Shown piece after piece: positions 43,420 through 52,415 of a stretch of 64,000 bases of DNA. The first letter of the stretch is position 1, and the number at the start of each line of letters is the position of its first letter. Origin of the DNA: CBFHMJ01 sp965656875 (lineage in GTDB: Bacteria; Pseudomonadota; Gammaproteobacteria; Enterobacterales; Alteromonadaceae); the NCBI GenBank assembly GCA_965656875.1, contig CBFHMJ010000011.1, positions 1-64,000 on the forward strand, read 5' to 3'. The notes beneath the pieces are model-generated. The model was not told the origin of the DNA. It did no database searches and saw only the letters and a program-made list of their open reading frames with translations. Both the position numbers and the translations under genes were made by a program.

Positions 43420-44296
43420 CTAGATTTGTGTTGTACATCTATCGAAAATTCGAATTAATGGTTTTAAGTCGCCGTTGTAACCTTTTATATTTGCGTCTAG
43501 CCAATGATGTTTATTTGTATTTTTCCATTACAATTCATAACCTGCTTGAAGGGCTAACACTTCACAAAATAATCTCAATGTTCTCCCATTTCCCTCTCTG
43601 AAAGGGTGAACGACATTCATTTCACAAAAGAAGTCAGCTAGTTGAGACACAAACTCAGCTTTGGGTAAATTTTGTAAATAGTGATTTCTTTCCAGCTTAA
43701 TAAATAATTTAGTGGCTTCCCGGTCGATAAATGATGCTGAGCAAAATCTCGTTTCACCTTTGCCAGGGTCTATTGACCTTTGCAGGTGAAGTTTTGTTCG
43801 AATTCAATGGCGTTCAGGCAAGGCGCACGGCAGTAGATTTAGTTATCTAAATCAATAACGTGGAACGCAGCATGAACGCCATTGAAACGAATCCATTCAT
43901 TCGTTAAAAAATGGCATGGACAGCGCTTGTCGCATGTTTCTACTGCGTTTCAGCCTGCTTATGTAGAATAACTACATGACGCAATCTGAAGCCTTATATA
44001 AACACGCGACAAACTGCTGCAAAAATCATCTGCAATGGTCAATAGACCCTACTATCAACAGACCTTATTGTACCTGCCCAGGCATAAATATCCTGGAACA
44101 AAAAATGATGAATATCCTGCAGATAGTTAAATGACAAGTTTGAAAAGGTGGGAGTGAATATTTCTAAACGTAAGCTGGTAATTTCAGATTCAGCTTGTTC
44201 CAAATCTTTTTCGCAAGTTAGGTTTAAAAGATTCTTCAGGACATTAGTATTGGGGTAACAATCCGGATCTGCATTAACCCCATACTTGTTATGCAT
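43420..44296 (-). pseudogene. Fic-domain toxin, broken by a MITE and a nonsense codon
   Basis: The 5' part (44296 to 44051) reads MHNKYGVNADPDCYPN ... DIYAWAGTIRSVDS, the N-terminus of a Fic protein. The 3' part resumes after the inserted element as GKGETRFCSASFIDREATK and reaches the catalytic loop HPFREGNGRTLRLF. Removing the 286-bp element exactly joins ...RSVDS to GKGETRF in frame. A TAA (43528-43530) then interrupts AGYEL-WKN, after which recognisable Fic sequence (WLDANIKGYNGDLKPLIRIF) continues to TAG 43420-43422. Intact, it would AMPylate a target protein. Here it is truncated before the catalytic motif and presumably inactive. Confidence 0.9.
43765..44050. mobile_element. MITE-like element, 286 bp, in the fic gene
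   Basis: Terminal inverted repeats: left AGGGTCTATTGACC then TTTGCAGGTGA, right end (reverse complement) AGGGTCTATTGACC then ATTGCAGATGA. The match is 23 of 25 bases. No coding capacity. Inside, TTCAATGGCGTTCA and TGAACGCCATTGAA form another long inverted repeat. The terminus itself contains GGTC...GACC. No target-site duplication is visible: excision without leftover restores the fic frame. It must be mobilised by a transposase elsewhere. Confidence 0.85.
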
Positions 44297-44447
44297 ATTG
44301 AGCTTTTAATTCGTTTATTTTATCTATAATACGTTGATTCTTTATCTTTTTTCCTGACTCAATAATTCCTTCGAGTTTTAAACTGGCTCGATAATTTTCT
44401 TTTTTCATTTGCTCAAATCGTTCCGCCAATTGCTTTTCTGTAGCCAT
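44289..44447 (-). CDS. Fic antitoxin (VbhA/YhfG-like small protein)
   Basis: A 52-aa protein, MATEKQLAERFEQMKKENYR at the N-terminus, followed by ASLKLEGIIESGKK. The segment SLKLEG fits the inhibitory helix motif (S/T)xxxE(G/N) with which class I Fic antitoxins block ATP binding in the toxin. GGGGA precedes the ATG. The gene overlaps the fic start by 8 bp, the usual antitoxin-toxin order. It stays intact while the toxin is broken, the state expected when an antitoxin outlives its toxin. Confidence 0.85.
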   Translation of the reverse strand: MATEKQLAERFEQMKKENYRASLKLEGIIESGKKIKNQRIIDKINELKAQYA

Positions 44448-44813
44448 AAAAATCCCCGCAATGTCAGTAAAACTGAAGAGATATAAAAATGTTAGTTAAA
44501 GAAGATAACCGATACTTTAAACTATAACGCAAATATCGAATAGCGATATTTTATGAAGATGTTGGTAAATCCAACAACGATTCATCCCCCATTCATTTAT
44601 CTCCATCTAAGCTAAACTCAATCTCAACCAACAAAAAACGCACGGTTTTACAACTTGTTGCAAATCAATACAAATCGATAAGCAAAGATACGTAAACCAC
44701 GTAGCTATTAACGCCATAATCAGGTATTTTTTATTACCTTAAATCGACACTGTAGATGGAACTTATGGAATAAATACTGAACAACCAACTTGTTGAAATA
44801 ACAGAATTAACTC
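44448..44813. other. Intergenic/promoter region of the envelope operon
   Basis: 366 bp between the leftward antitoxin and the rightward operon. AT-rich; a short palindrome TACGT-AAACC-ACGTA lies near 44690. It must contain both promoters; no specific operator recognised. Confidence 0.5.
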
Positions 44814-45455
44814 ATGAAACTATTGCCAAACACATCGTTATTCTCGTTCCCGATACAAAGCCTGCTGTTATGTGCAGCAATTGCCCTGTCTACGCCTGTG
44901 CTGGCGAATGATCCGCAACAAAGTGTCAATGACTGCCTTAACAGTGAATACAAAGACATTGATGACCCCTTACTCACCCACGAAGAAAAAATGAAGCTCA
45001 TGCAAGAGCAACTACACAAATCCCTGAATGCTCACAGTGCCTGCATTAAAACGGCGGTGTCATCTATGGCGAATGAAAGTTTCTCTGGTGGCGGAGGCGG
45101 CGGTGGTAATGGTCAGCAAAGCGGTCAGAACGGTCAAGGTGGAAATGGCGGTGACGGGCAACAGCAAGGTGATAACAAACAAGGCGGTAGTGCAGCGGAA
45201 GGAAACAGCGATAAGGCGGTTGAAAATCCTGTTGCTGGATCACCATTTGACACAACAAAACCACAAAAAAATGAACCAATGCCCGGTTCTCCCGGTCCAT
45301 CTCACGGTGGTCAAAAACGAAAAGTCATAAAACCCAAAAATGATGCCAACGCCATTTGTAAAATTTTATACGAACAGATTCAGCAGGAAGCCGACCCTGA
45401 AGTTAAGCAAGGACTCACGGCTCAGTACGAGCAATATCAATGTAGTGGCCGTTAA
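44814..45455 (+). CDS. Secreted Gly/Gln-rich protein, first gene of the ExbB-VWA operon
   Basis: A 213-aa protein with a Sec signal (hydrophobic SLLLCAAIALSTPVLA, cut before NDPQ). A short helical part with NDCLNSEYK and SACIK cysteines is followed by a long disordered Gly/Gln/Asn tract (~90-130) and a basic C-terminus ending in a helix with two more Cys (AICKILYEQI, YQCSGR). Four cysteines suggest periplasmic disulfides. No family known to me. It starts a rightward set of eight genes plus a small ORF with gaps of at most 126 bp. Confidence 0.7.
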   Translation: MKLLPNTSLFSFPIQSLLLCAAIALSTPVLANDPQQSVNDCLNSEYKDIDDPLLTHEEKMKLMQEQLHKSLNAHSACIKTAVSSMANESFSGGGGGGGNGQQSGQNGQGGNGGDGQQQGDNKQGGSAAEGNSDKAVENPVAGSPFDTTKPQKNEPMPGSPGPSHGGQKRKVIKPKNDANAICKILYEQIQQEADPEVKQGLTAQYEQYQCSGR

Positions 45456-45483
45456 CTGCCAGTAATTAATCAGGAAACGTGGA

Positions 45484-46779
45484 ATGTCTAACACACTTAC
45501 TCTGCTAAAAAACACCGCCAAAGCCATCATCGCTGTCAGCCTTAGTGCTGTGGTGTTGACTGGCTGTAAAACGACCACCACACAGCGCGGCCCGATTGCC
45601 GTCGGTCCCGGGCCAGGCCCCACAATGAATGAACCCGTAAAGCGGGTTTACAGCTATAACAGTGACATCTATCTGGATGTGGCCGTGCCAGTATTTAATC
45701 CCGGATTTCCGCTCGACAGCGACACCGGACAAATCGACTACGATCAGGTTGAAGAACTTGGTATCTGGCCCCAACTGCGCCGGGCAGAAGCCAAACGATT
45801 CGCGATTCAAAGTAAGCGCTATATTGAAGACACCCAGGCATTCGGCCAGGTCTTCAACGTACCAAATGCTAAAACCAGTGCCGATATTTTTGTGATGGGC
45901 ACCATCCTCGAATCCAACTCCCGCACCATCGAACTCAATATTCTGGTTATCGACAGTTCAGGCGAAATTCTCGGCGATACTGAGATTGAACACGAAGTCT
46001 CAAAAGGCTTTTTCCGGGATAAGAAAAACGAAGGCAAAAACCCTTACGAACCCGTTTTTCAGGAAGTCGCCGATTATGTCTACGACGTTGTGCGCAAAAT
46101 TCCTGACCAGCGCAAAGACGTTATCAAAACCACAACGGCTGTTCGCTATGCCAAATACTACGCACCGGAAGCCTTTGGAAATTACATCGAGACCAATCTT
46201 AAAACCCGTTACGGTCGCAAATACTTCAAGCATGAACTGACAGCCGTTCCTGCAGAAAACGACCCGGTTATGGAAGAAATCGCCGTACTTCGCGCCAAAG
46301 AAATGAATTTTGTGGATGCCATGCAAGAACACTTTGACGCCTTCGAAGCCACGACGGAAGAACCCTACCGCGACTGGCAGGAAGAAACACTGCCAGAAGT
46401 CATCCGGGCAGAAGATGCCGCCGTAGAGCGAAATACCAAAGCCACACTGGGTGTGTTAGCCGGTATTGCCGCCGTTATTCTCGACAAAAACAGTAATTCT
46501 AACGCCGGTAAAGTCGGTGCTGTTGCAGGCGCTATCGGCAGTGCCTGGATGCTGAAAGACGCCTTTGAAGCCAATGCTGACATGAAAGAAAGTGCTGAAA
46601 TCATCAACGAGCAAGGTTCAGGTCTGGATTTTGTGTTAAGTCCAACGGTGATGAAAGCCGAAGACGACGAAGTAAAACTCACCGGTACGGCAGAAGATCA
46701 GTATGAACAATGGAAAGCCATTCTGAAAAAAATGTACGACAAAGACCGCCGCGTTCAGGAAACCGGACAAACAGAATAA
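45484..46779 (+). CDS. Lipoprotein of the ExbB-VWA operon
   Basis: A 431-aa lipoprotein: signal with lipobox VVLTGC, Cys ~28. The N-terminal third (SYNSDIYLDVAVPVFNPGFP ... DIFVMGTILESNSRTIELNI) resembles periplasmic domains that sense or assemble on outer-membrane lipoproteins. The central part is helical; near residue 320 a hydrophobic GVLAGIAAVILDKNS / GKVGAVAGAIGSAWML stretch could be membrane-interacting. No named family recognised. It follows the secreted protein by 28 bp. Outer-membrane placement is likely (no Asp at +2 after Cys). Confidence 0.7.
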   Translation: MSNTLTLLKNTAKAIIAVSLSAVVLTGCKTTTTQRGPIAVGPGPGPTMNEPVKRVYSYNSDIYLDVAVPVFNPGFPLDSDTGQIDYDQVEELGIWPQLRRAEAKRFAIQSKRYIEDTQAFGQVFNVPNAKTSADIFVMGTILESNSRTIELNILVIDSSGEILGDTEIEHEVSKGFFRDKKNEGKNPYEPVFQEVADYVYDVVRKIPDQRKDVIKTTTAVRYAKYYAPEAFGNYIETNLKTRYGRKYFKHELTAVPAENDPVMEEIAVLRAKEMNFVDAMQEHFDAFEATTEEPYRDWQEETLPEVIRAEDAAVERNTKATLGVLAGIAAVILDKNSNSNAGKVGAVAGAIGSAWMLKDAFEANADMKESAEIINEQGSGLDFVLSPTVMKAEDDEVKLTGTAEDQYEQWKAILKKMYDKDRRVQETGQTE

Positions 46780-46905
46780 CGGCGTTAAGCAGCATCAAGC
46801 CAACAATCCCGCTGCAATAATCCCGGCAACAAGGACGTTGCCAGCAAAACACGACACACTCACGCGCTAACATGGATAAAAACAACCATAAACCGGAAGA
46901 CATGA

Positions 46906-48366
46906 ATGACAGAACCAACAACGGATTATGATCAGGCCATTGCCGACCAGAAAAAAGCCCACCATAAACGCATTGCCCGCCTGCTGATTGCCATCGGCGC
47001 GTTACTCGTTGTTGTATTAATTTTCCTGCTACTACCCGGCGCAGGTAACGTGGAACAAGCCACCAAAGACCAGCTATCGGCTGAGCAGGCAGAACACATT
47101 GCGCTGACTGCCGCCGAGAAAGAAGCCCTGCGAAAAGCCCTGATGACCCGGTTGAACGCTTACGACAAAACCTTTGGTGAACTCCTGAGCAACACCGAAT
47201 TTCGTCAATGGCAACCACAGCCGATTGACGAACTGGACATCGCGAAAAACACCGTATTGGAACATTTCGCCAAAGGTGAATTTCCCCAGGCAGAAGACGC
47301 ACTTAGCCAGTTAGAAACCGATACCCGACAACTACAACAACAATGGCATCAAGCCTTTGACCAGGCGATGATCGACGCGCAAACCGCGTTTGCCTCTGAT
47401 AAAAAAGACGACGCCCAGGTTGCCCTGAACAATGCCGCCCGAGTCAAACCCTCTCATAGTGCGATTGCCGAATTACAACAACGGCTCGACGTATTCGACA
47501 CCGTGAAAGACTGGCAAAACCGCTATCAGGTAGCGATTCAGGAAAACAACATCACCAAACAAATTACCGCCCTACAAGCCATTTTACGGCTTGATCCGGT
47601 ACGCACCGAATATCAACAGCCACTGGAACAACGGCTGGAACAACAACGACAACAAGCCCTCGCGAACACCGTTGAACAACTCAACACCGCGCTCGATAAC
47701 AGTCAGCAAAACCCTGCGTTACTTGCCAAAGTGCCGGGACTGCTGCGCAACGCCAAACAACTGGGTGTCAGCACATCGCTGTATCACACCCTGAACGAAC
47801 GTTTTCGTCAGCTCAGTAAAAACAACGCTTTACTGCTCAGTGTGATTAAACTCGACACGCTTGCCGGACAGGACGACTGGGTCGCCGTACAACGCCAGGC
47901 GACGATTGATGTAAAAAAACACCCTCATTCCCGCGAACTGGCCGACTATCTGGACAGCGCACAGCGGATCATCAAAGCCGATAAAAGCTTTTCCCGGGTG
48001 ATCAGCAGCCCGCAACGATTAACCGAAGCCTCCATTCGCCAGCACGTCAATGGCCTGGTGGCCGACTATCAGTCGCTGGAATCCCGTTCTCCGTCACTCA
48101 AACGTCAGCTAACCCGCGTGCGTGAACTGGTGCAACTGGCGCAAACCCCGGTCAATGTCACGCTGACCTCAGACGACAACACTCAAATCAACATCTTTGG
48201 TCTTGGTGAGCAAGGCACGCTGGAGCAAAAACGTCTCCGTCTGTTGCCGGGCAATTACACCATTACCGGCGAGCGGGAAGGCTACCGCAGTAAACGCCAG
48301 CAACTGACCATCGAATTAGGACAAACCGACTTAACACTTAACATGGTGTGTGATGAGCGAATCTAA
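46906..48366 (+). CDS. Membrane-anchored coiled-coil protein with C-terminal PEGA-like domain
   Basis: A 486-aa protein with a single helix near residues 24-45 (IARLLIAIGALLVVVLIFLL), so the rest is periplasmic. The middle is long, helical and Gln/Leu-rich, TPR-like (DDAQVALNNAARVKPSHSAI). The last ~70 residues (VNVTLTSDDNTQINIFGLGE ... RLLPGNYTITGEREGYRSKR) form a PEGA-type domain. PEGA domains are associated with surface and cell-wall structures. Its stop overlaps the start of the next gene, so the two are coupled. Function unknown. Confidence 0.75.
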   Translation: MTEPTTDYDQAIADQKKAHHKRIARLLIAIGALLVVVLIFLLLPGAGNVEQATKDQLSAEQAEHIALTAAEKEALRKALMTRLNAYDKTFGELLSNTEFRQWQPQPIDELDIAKNTVLEHFAKGEFPQAEDALSQLETDTRQLQQQWHQAFDQAMIDAQTAFASDKKDDAQVALNNAARVKPSHSAIAELQQRLDVFDTVKDWQNRYQVAIQENNITKQITALQAILRLDPVRTEYQQPLEQRLEQQRQQALANTVEQLNTALDNSQQNPALLAKVPGLLRNAKQLGVSTSLYHTLNERFRQLSKNNALLLSVIKLDTLAGQDDWVAVQRQATIDVKKHPHSRELADYLDSAQRIIKADKSFSRVISSPQRLTEASIRQHVNGLVADYQSLESRSPSLKRQLTRVRELVQLAQTPVNVTLTSDDNTQINIFGLGEQGTLEQKRLRLLPGNYTITGEREGYRSKRQQLTIELGQTDLTLNMVCDERI

Positions 48367-50383
48367 CCCAAACCAACAACCCGAATCTTCGAACCTTGAT
48401 GATCTCATCAAGCAACGTCAGTCCAGCCAGAAATCGACGGTCTTAATCCTCGGTGGCGCTGGCGGTTTGCTAACCTTTGTTATGATCAGCTGGCTATTTA
48501 TCATTAAAGGCCATGATTTAACGGTCGCACCGGACGACGCCACACCCGCAACGATTCAGGTCGACAGCGGCCTGGGGTTTGTCAGCGGTTCCACGATTTA
48601 CCGCTTTGCCAGCGATGTCACGGTTAATGTCAGCGCTCCCGGTTTTTATGAAAAACCCCTTGAACTCACCGACGACAGCGCCGCCAGTGTCACGCTGGAA
48701 CTTCAGCCCAAACCCGGCATTATTCACGGCCAGATCGATGTGCCGGACGACACCACGTTTAGCTGGCTGGTGGACGAGGCACTGACCGCTACCGGTAAAA
48801 CAACCGATATTGAACTCGCCGCAGGCAGTTACCAGCTACGGGTTAACAGCCCTTACTTTCAAACCTGGTCACAACAAGTCACGGTGGGCCGGGGCGAAGA
48901 AATCACCATCACGCCTGAACTCACCAAAGTTACCGGAAAGATGATCCTTAACTCCACGCCACAAGGCGCACGGGTGTCGGTCAACGGTAACGACGCCGGG
49001 GTAACGCCGGTTGTGCTGACTAAACAGGCCGGTGCTTATGCCGTCAGCCTCGATCTGACTGACTATGAAATGATTAACGACGACGTGGTGATCAGCAATA
49101 AGCAACTCACCCCCGTCCGTAACTACCAGCTTGCACTCAAAAAAGCCCTGCTAAGTCTCAGCATTCAGCCCACCGGTGGCCTGTTGCTGATCAACGGTAA
49201 AGAATACAACGCCGCCAACAGCAACGCCGGAACTCATGAACTCCCGGCCCGACAAAATCTCGCCGTTCGTTACAGCAAGCCCGGTTTTCAATCGTTCAAA
49301 GCTGACATTCGGCTGAATCCATCCCAACAAAAATCCCTCGCGATCCAGTTGGACGAACAATTTGGTGACGTACAGTTCAGCAGTAATGTTAAAAGCCAGG
49401 TACTGGTTAACGGCAAACCGGTTGGCGAAACCCCGTTAAGCCTCTCGCTACCCGCTAAAAAACACACGCTTGCCTTTAAACGCCCAGGCTACCGCACGGT
49501 AGAACGCGAGGTATTACCCCAGGCCAATAAAAGCAGCTCGGTCAATGTTACTCTGTACACCGAATTCGACGCCCGCCGCCGTGATGGCATTCCCACCGTT
49601 GCCAGCCAGCTTGGGATCAATCTGTTGCCGTTCGAACCGGTTAAATTCACTATGGGTTCGGAAAAGAACGAAAAAGGCCGCGTCAGAAACGAACATCAGA
49701 TCACCGTAGATTTCTCACGTAAAATCCTCGTATCCAGCCACGAAATCACGGAACAGCAATTCCGCCAGTTCGACGCCAGTAAAAACAATGCCAATTTCCC
49801 CGTCACCAATATTAGCTGGCTGGACGCCGTTAAATTCTGTAACTGGCTTTCTGCCAAAGACGGCCTGTTACCCTTCTATCAACTCAGCAATGGCCGCTTT
49901 ATTGGTTATAACCAGCAAAGTAAAGGCTACCGTTTGTTATTCGAAGCCGAATGGGAATGGCTGGCGCGAATGTCTAAACGGGTTGTGCCGACCAAATATC
50001 CCTGGGGCAGTATGGAACGTATTCCTGATAATGTCGGCAACTTTGGTGACAGCGCACTCAAAGGTAGCCAGATTTTTTACCTGAAAAAATACAAAGACGC
50101 CTATGTAGGGAAAGCCCCGGTTGGCAGCTTTGAACTGGAACGATCTGGTGTATTCGATCTCAGTGGTAATGTTAGCGAATGGGTCAACGACTATTACAGT
50201 AACGCTCTGCCAGACACCAGTCAGGTTTACCGCGATTACACCGGCCCAGCGACGGGGGAATCCCACGTCGCAAAAGGCGGCAACTACCAAACCGGTAAAC
50301 AAAAACAATTACGCGGCGCGTATAAAATTCATGGCGAGCAAGCCAGTGAAACCATCGGTTTCCGTATTGCTCGTTACCAGTAG
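48353..50383 (+). CDS. PEGA-repeat protein with C-terminal FGE/sulfatase-modifying-factor fold
   Basis: A 676-aa membrane-anchored periplasmic protein. One helix (~33-52, STVLILGGAGGLLTFVMISW), then at least three PEGA-type repeats, seen as STPQGARVSVNGNDAGVTPV, VLVNGKPVGETPLSLSLPAK and KHTLAFKRPGYRTVEREV. The final ~250 residues have the FGE-sulfatase fold: VKFTMGSEKNEKG, ISWLDAVKFCNWLSAKDG, YRLLFEAEWEWLAR, YPWGS, GVFDLSGNVSEWV, KGGNY and IGFRIARYQ. The catalytic cysteine pair of true FGE is not seen, so it is probably binding rather than enzymatic. GTG 48350 precedes ATG 48353. Confidence 0.85.
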   Translation: MSESNPNQQPESSNLDDLIKQRQSSQKSTVLILGGAGGLLTFVMISWLFIIKGHDLTVAPDDATPATIQVDSGLGFVSGSTIYRFASDVTVNVSAPGFYEKPLELTDDSAASVTLELQPKPGIIHGQIDVPDDTTFSWLVDEALTATGKTTDIELAAGSYQLRVNSPYFQTWSQQVTVGRGEEITITPELTKVTGKMILNSTPQGARVSVNGNDAGVTPVVLTKQAGAYAVSLDLTDYEMINDDVVISNKQLTPVRNYQLALKKALLSLSIQPTGGLLLINGKEYNAANSNAGTHELPARQNLAVRYSKPGFQSFKADIRLNPSQQKSLAIQLDEQFGDVQFSSNVKSQVLVNGKPVGETPLSLSLPAKKHTLAFKRPGYRTVEREVLPQANKSSSVNVTLYTEFDARRRDGIPTVASQLGINLLPFEPVKFTMGSEKNEKGRVRNEHQITVDFSRKILVSSHEITEQQFRQFDASKNNANFPVTNISWLDAVKFCNWLSAKDGLLPFYQLSNGRFIGYNQQSKGYRLLFEAEWEWLARMSKRVVPTKYPWGSMERIPDNVGNFGDSALKGSQIFYLKKYKDAYVGKAPVGSFELERSGVFDLSGNVSEWVNDYYSNALPDTSQVYRDYTGPATGESHVAKGGNYQTGKQKQLRGAYKIHGEQASETIGFRIARYQ

Positions 50384-50402
50384 CCACTTAGCGAGAACTC
50401 TG

Positions 50403-50525
50403 ATGAAAAAACACCTGATTCGACTCATTATCGCCGCAGCCTTGCTTAGCGGAGCCGGTTATCTCGCCGCTGCTGGCGTTAAAATCAGTTTAAATTCACC
50501 TGCCACCATCCCGGTTGATATTTAA
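50403..50525 (+). CDS. 40-residue membrane peptide
   Basis: MKKHLIRLIIAAALLSGAGY... ending in NSPATIPVDI: a single hydrophobic segment after a basic start. It could be a small membrane protein or a cleaved exported peptide. It sits 19 bp after the FGE-fold gene and 9 bp before the channel gene, with GCGAGAAC upstream, so it is very likely translated as part of the operon. No homologue known to me. Confidence 0.65.
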   Translation: MKKHLIRLIIAAALLSGAGYLAAAGVKISLNSPATIPVDI

Positions 50526-50534
50526 GGAAACAAC

Positions 50535-51308
50535 ATGAGTACTACCACTGCCACTAAAACCCGAATTTCACCGCTCGTCTCCTTAGTCGCCTTTTTGGTT
50601 ATTGCCGTGCTGGTTCACCTGTTTTTTGTCGCTGCGGTGCGACCGATGGCTGAATCAGTGATGGCGATGCAGGGCGCGACCGCTGTCACCAGTTTTTGGG
50701 TGATCATAAAAGATATGGAGCAACAGGCCGTGATTTCTCTTGGTCTGTATTGCCTGTTTTTGATGGGTTACAAATACTATCAAATCGTCTTTCATGAAGA
50801 GCCCCTGTTCACGATGGATTACCTGTCCCAGCACAGCAAAACCGAGGCACTGAACATCGACAACGCCCTGCAACAACTCGAATCCAGCAGCTATGCCAAC
50901 AACAGCTCAATGGCGACCTGGATAGACTGTTTACGCCGCTACAAAAACACCCATAACGTCCAGCATGCCGCTGATGCCATTCGTGAAAGTGTCGAATCCC
51001 TGGCGGAACAGCTTGAGTCCGGCAACAGCATGATCCGCTATTTGATCTGGGCGATTCCCAGCATTGGTTTCATCGGTACGGTGCGCGGAATTGGCAGCGC
51101 TCTCGCAAAAGCCGAAGAAGCCGTGAATGGCAATATTTCCGGCATGGTTGATAAACTCGGTGTTGCGTTTAACTCCACCCTGGTGTCATTGATCGTCTCG
51201 ATCATCCTGATGTACGTGTTGCACATGCTCAACAATCGCCAGGATGAAATGGTGATCAAAACCCGTAAAAACTGTGAAAAACACCTGTTGGCGCACCTGC
51301 ATCAATAA
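50535..51308 (+). CDS. MotA/TolQ/ExbB-family proton channel
   Basis: A 257-aa inner-membrane protein of the MotA/TolQ/ExbB family. Hydrophobic helices at about residues 13-33, 60-82, 165-188 and 205-232. The family core is IPSIGFIGTVRGIGSALAKA followed by VDKLGVAFNSTLVSLIVSII, the helices that line the proton path. Relatives form pentamers around two single-helix partners (ExbD, TolR, MotB) and turn proton flow into motion. No exbD/tolR gene is present; the next two VWA genes carry ExbD-like helices and take that place. Confidence 0.92.
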   Translation: MSTTTATKTRISPLVSLVAFLVIAVLVHLFFVAAVRPMAESVMAMQGATAVTSFWVIIKDMEQQAVISLGLYCLFLMGYKYYQIVFHEEPLFTMDYLSQHSKTEALNIDNALQQLESSSYANNSSMATWIDCLRRYKNTHNVQHAADAIRESVESLAEQLESGNSMIRYLIWAIPSIGFIGTVRGIGSALAKAEEAVNGNISGMVDKLGVAFNSTLVSLIVSIILMYVLHMLNNRQDEMVIKTRKNCEKHLLAHLHQ

Positions 51309-51338
51309 ATCACCCGCATTCAAACGCAACAGACCTTA

Positions 51339-52415
51339 ATGGCAACAAAGATGGCAGCAAAACGCGAAAACGAAGGATTTAATCTGGCATTCCTGGACGT
51401 CATGGCCTGCGGGCTGGGCGCGGTGTTGATGATCTTGATTCTGGTTAAATTCCAGTCCAACACCTCAGTACCGACCGAAGAAAATGAACGGCTGGAACAG
51501 GAAGTTGCCACACTGGAACAACAAGCACAGCAACTCGCCAGTGCGATTAAAACCAAAGACGAACAAATAGCTCAGGCCAGCCAGGACAGTGAGCAGATCA
51601 AACAAAACATTCGCGATTTATTACTTGAACAGCAAGCCCTGCAACAAGCCTTAAAAGACAAAAAAGCCGTCGTCGCTAATCTGGAAGACGCCATCACCGC
51701 CACTGCGTCAAAAGTGGCCGACGACCCGATAGAACTCCAGGGCAGTGGTGAAGAAAACTACCTACTTGGCCTGAAAGTCGAAGGCCGACATATTGGCATG
51801 TTAATCGACGCCAGCGCCTCAATGACGGATGAAGCCCTGAAAGACATCCTGGTGCGTAAAATTCGCGGCCCGCAAAGTAAACAACAAGGCCCGAAATGGC
51901 AACGTACCAAACGCATCGCCAAATGGCTGCTCGCCCGACTGCCAAAAACCGCCAATGTCACCATGATCGCCTTTAATAAAACCCCGACGGTACTCGGTGC
52001 CAACCCCATTAACGCCGGAAACGATGCCGCCGCGATCAAACGACTGACCAGCGACATTGACCAGCTGGTGCCGCAGCACGGCACCAATTTATATCTCGCG
52101 ATTGAAGCCATTAAAAAGCAGATGCCTAAACTCACCGATTTATATATCGTCACTGACGGCCTGCCGACCTTGCTACCAAAACACGCCACGTTTCGTAAAT
52201 TTGGCGACTGTGACCCGCTGTCTGGCAAGATGGTGATGATCACTGGCGAATGCCGCCATGCGATCACTGATTTCACGCTCGGCATTGCGCCCCGGGTAAC
52301 GACCAATGTGGTGTTGTTACCGCTGGAAGGTGAACCTTCCGCCCCCGCTTATTACTGGAACTGGACAGACGCCTTTGGCGGCCTGTTGATCAGCCCCGCA
52401 GGAAACTGGCCATGA
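51339..52415 (+). CDS. VWA-domain protein with ExbD-like N-terminal helix (first copy)
   Basis: A 358-aa protein. The N-terminal helix NLAFLDVMACGLGAVLMILI has an Asp (Asp20) at its start, in the position of the proton-carrying Asp of ExbD (PFIDVMLVLLIIF). A coiled coil follows (~45-120), then a von Willebrand A domain with a complete MIDAS start (LIDASAS, Asp157-x-Ser159-x-Ser161) and later TVTDGLP-like IVTDGLPTLL. It should sit in the inner membrane with the VWA domain in the periplasm, coupled to the ExbB-like channel. The stop overlaps the next gene by 4 bp. Confidence 0.85.
   Translation: MATKMAAKRENEGFNLAFLDVMACGLGAVLMILILVKFQSNTSVPTEENERLEQEVATLEQQAQQLASAIKTKDEQIAQASQDSEQIKQNIRDLLLEQQALQQALKDKKAVVANLEDAITATASKVADDPIELQGSGEENYLLGLKVEGRHIGMLIDASASMTDEALKDILVRKIRGPQSKQQGPKWQRTKRIAKWLLARLPKTANVTMIAFNKTPTVLGANPINAGNDAAAIKRLTSDIDQLVPQHGTNLYLAIEAIKKQMPKLTDLYIVTDGLPTLLPKHATFRKFGDCDPLSGKMVMITGECRHAITDFTLGIAPRVTTNVVLLPLEGEPSAPAYYWNWTDAFGGLLISPAGNWP

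Noticed and set aside
43374..43601. 75-codon plus-strand ORF
   Set aside because: Antisense to the 3' part of the fic pseudogene, which explains its length.
43765..44050. Considered an integron attC-type cassette end
   Set aside because: Near-perfect 25-bp terminal inverted repeats at both ends and clean interruption of a gene fit a MITE; no core site or cassette ORF.
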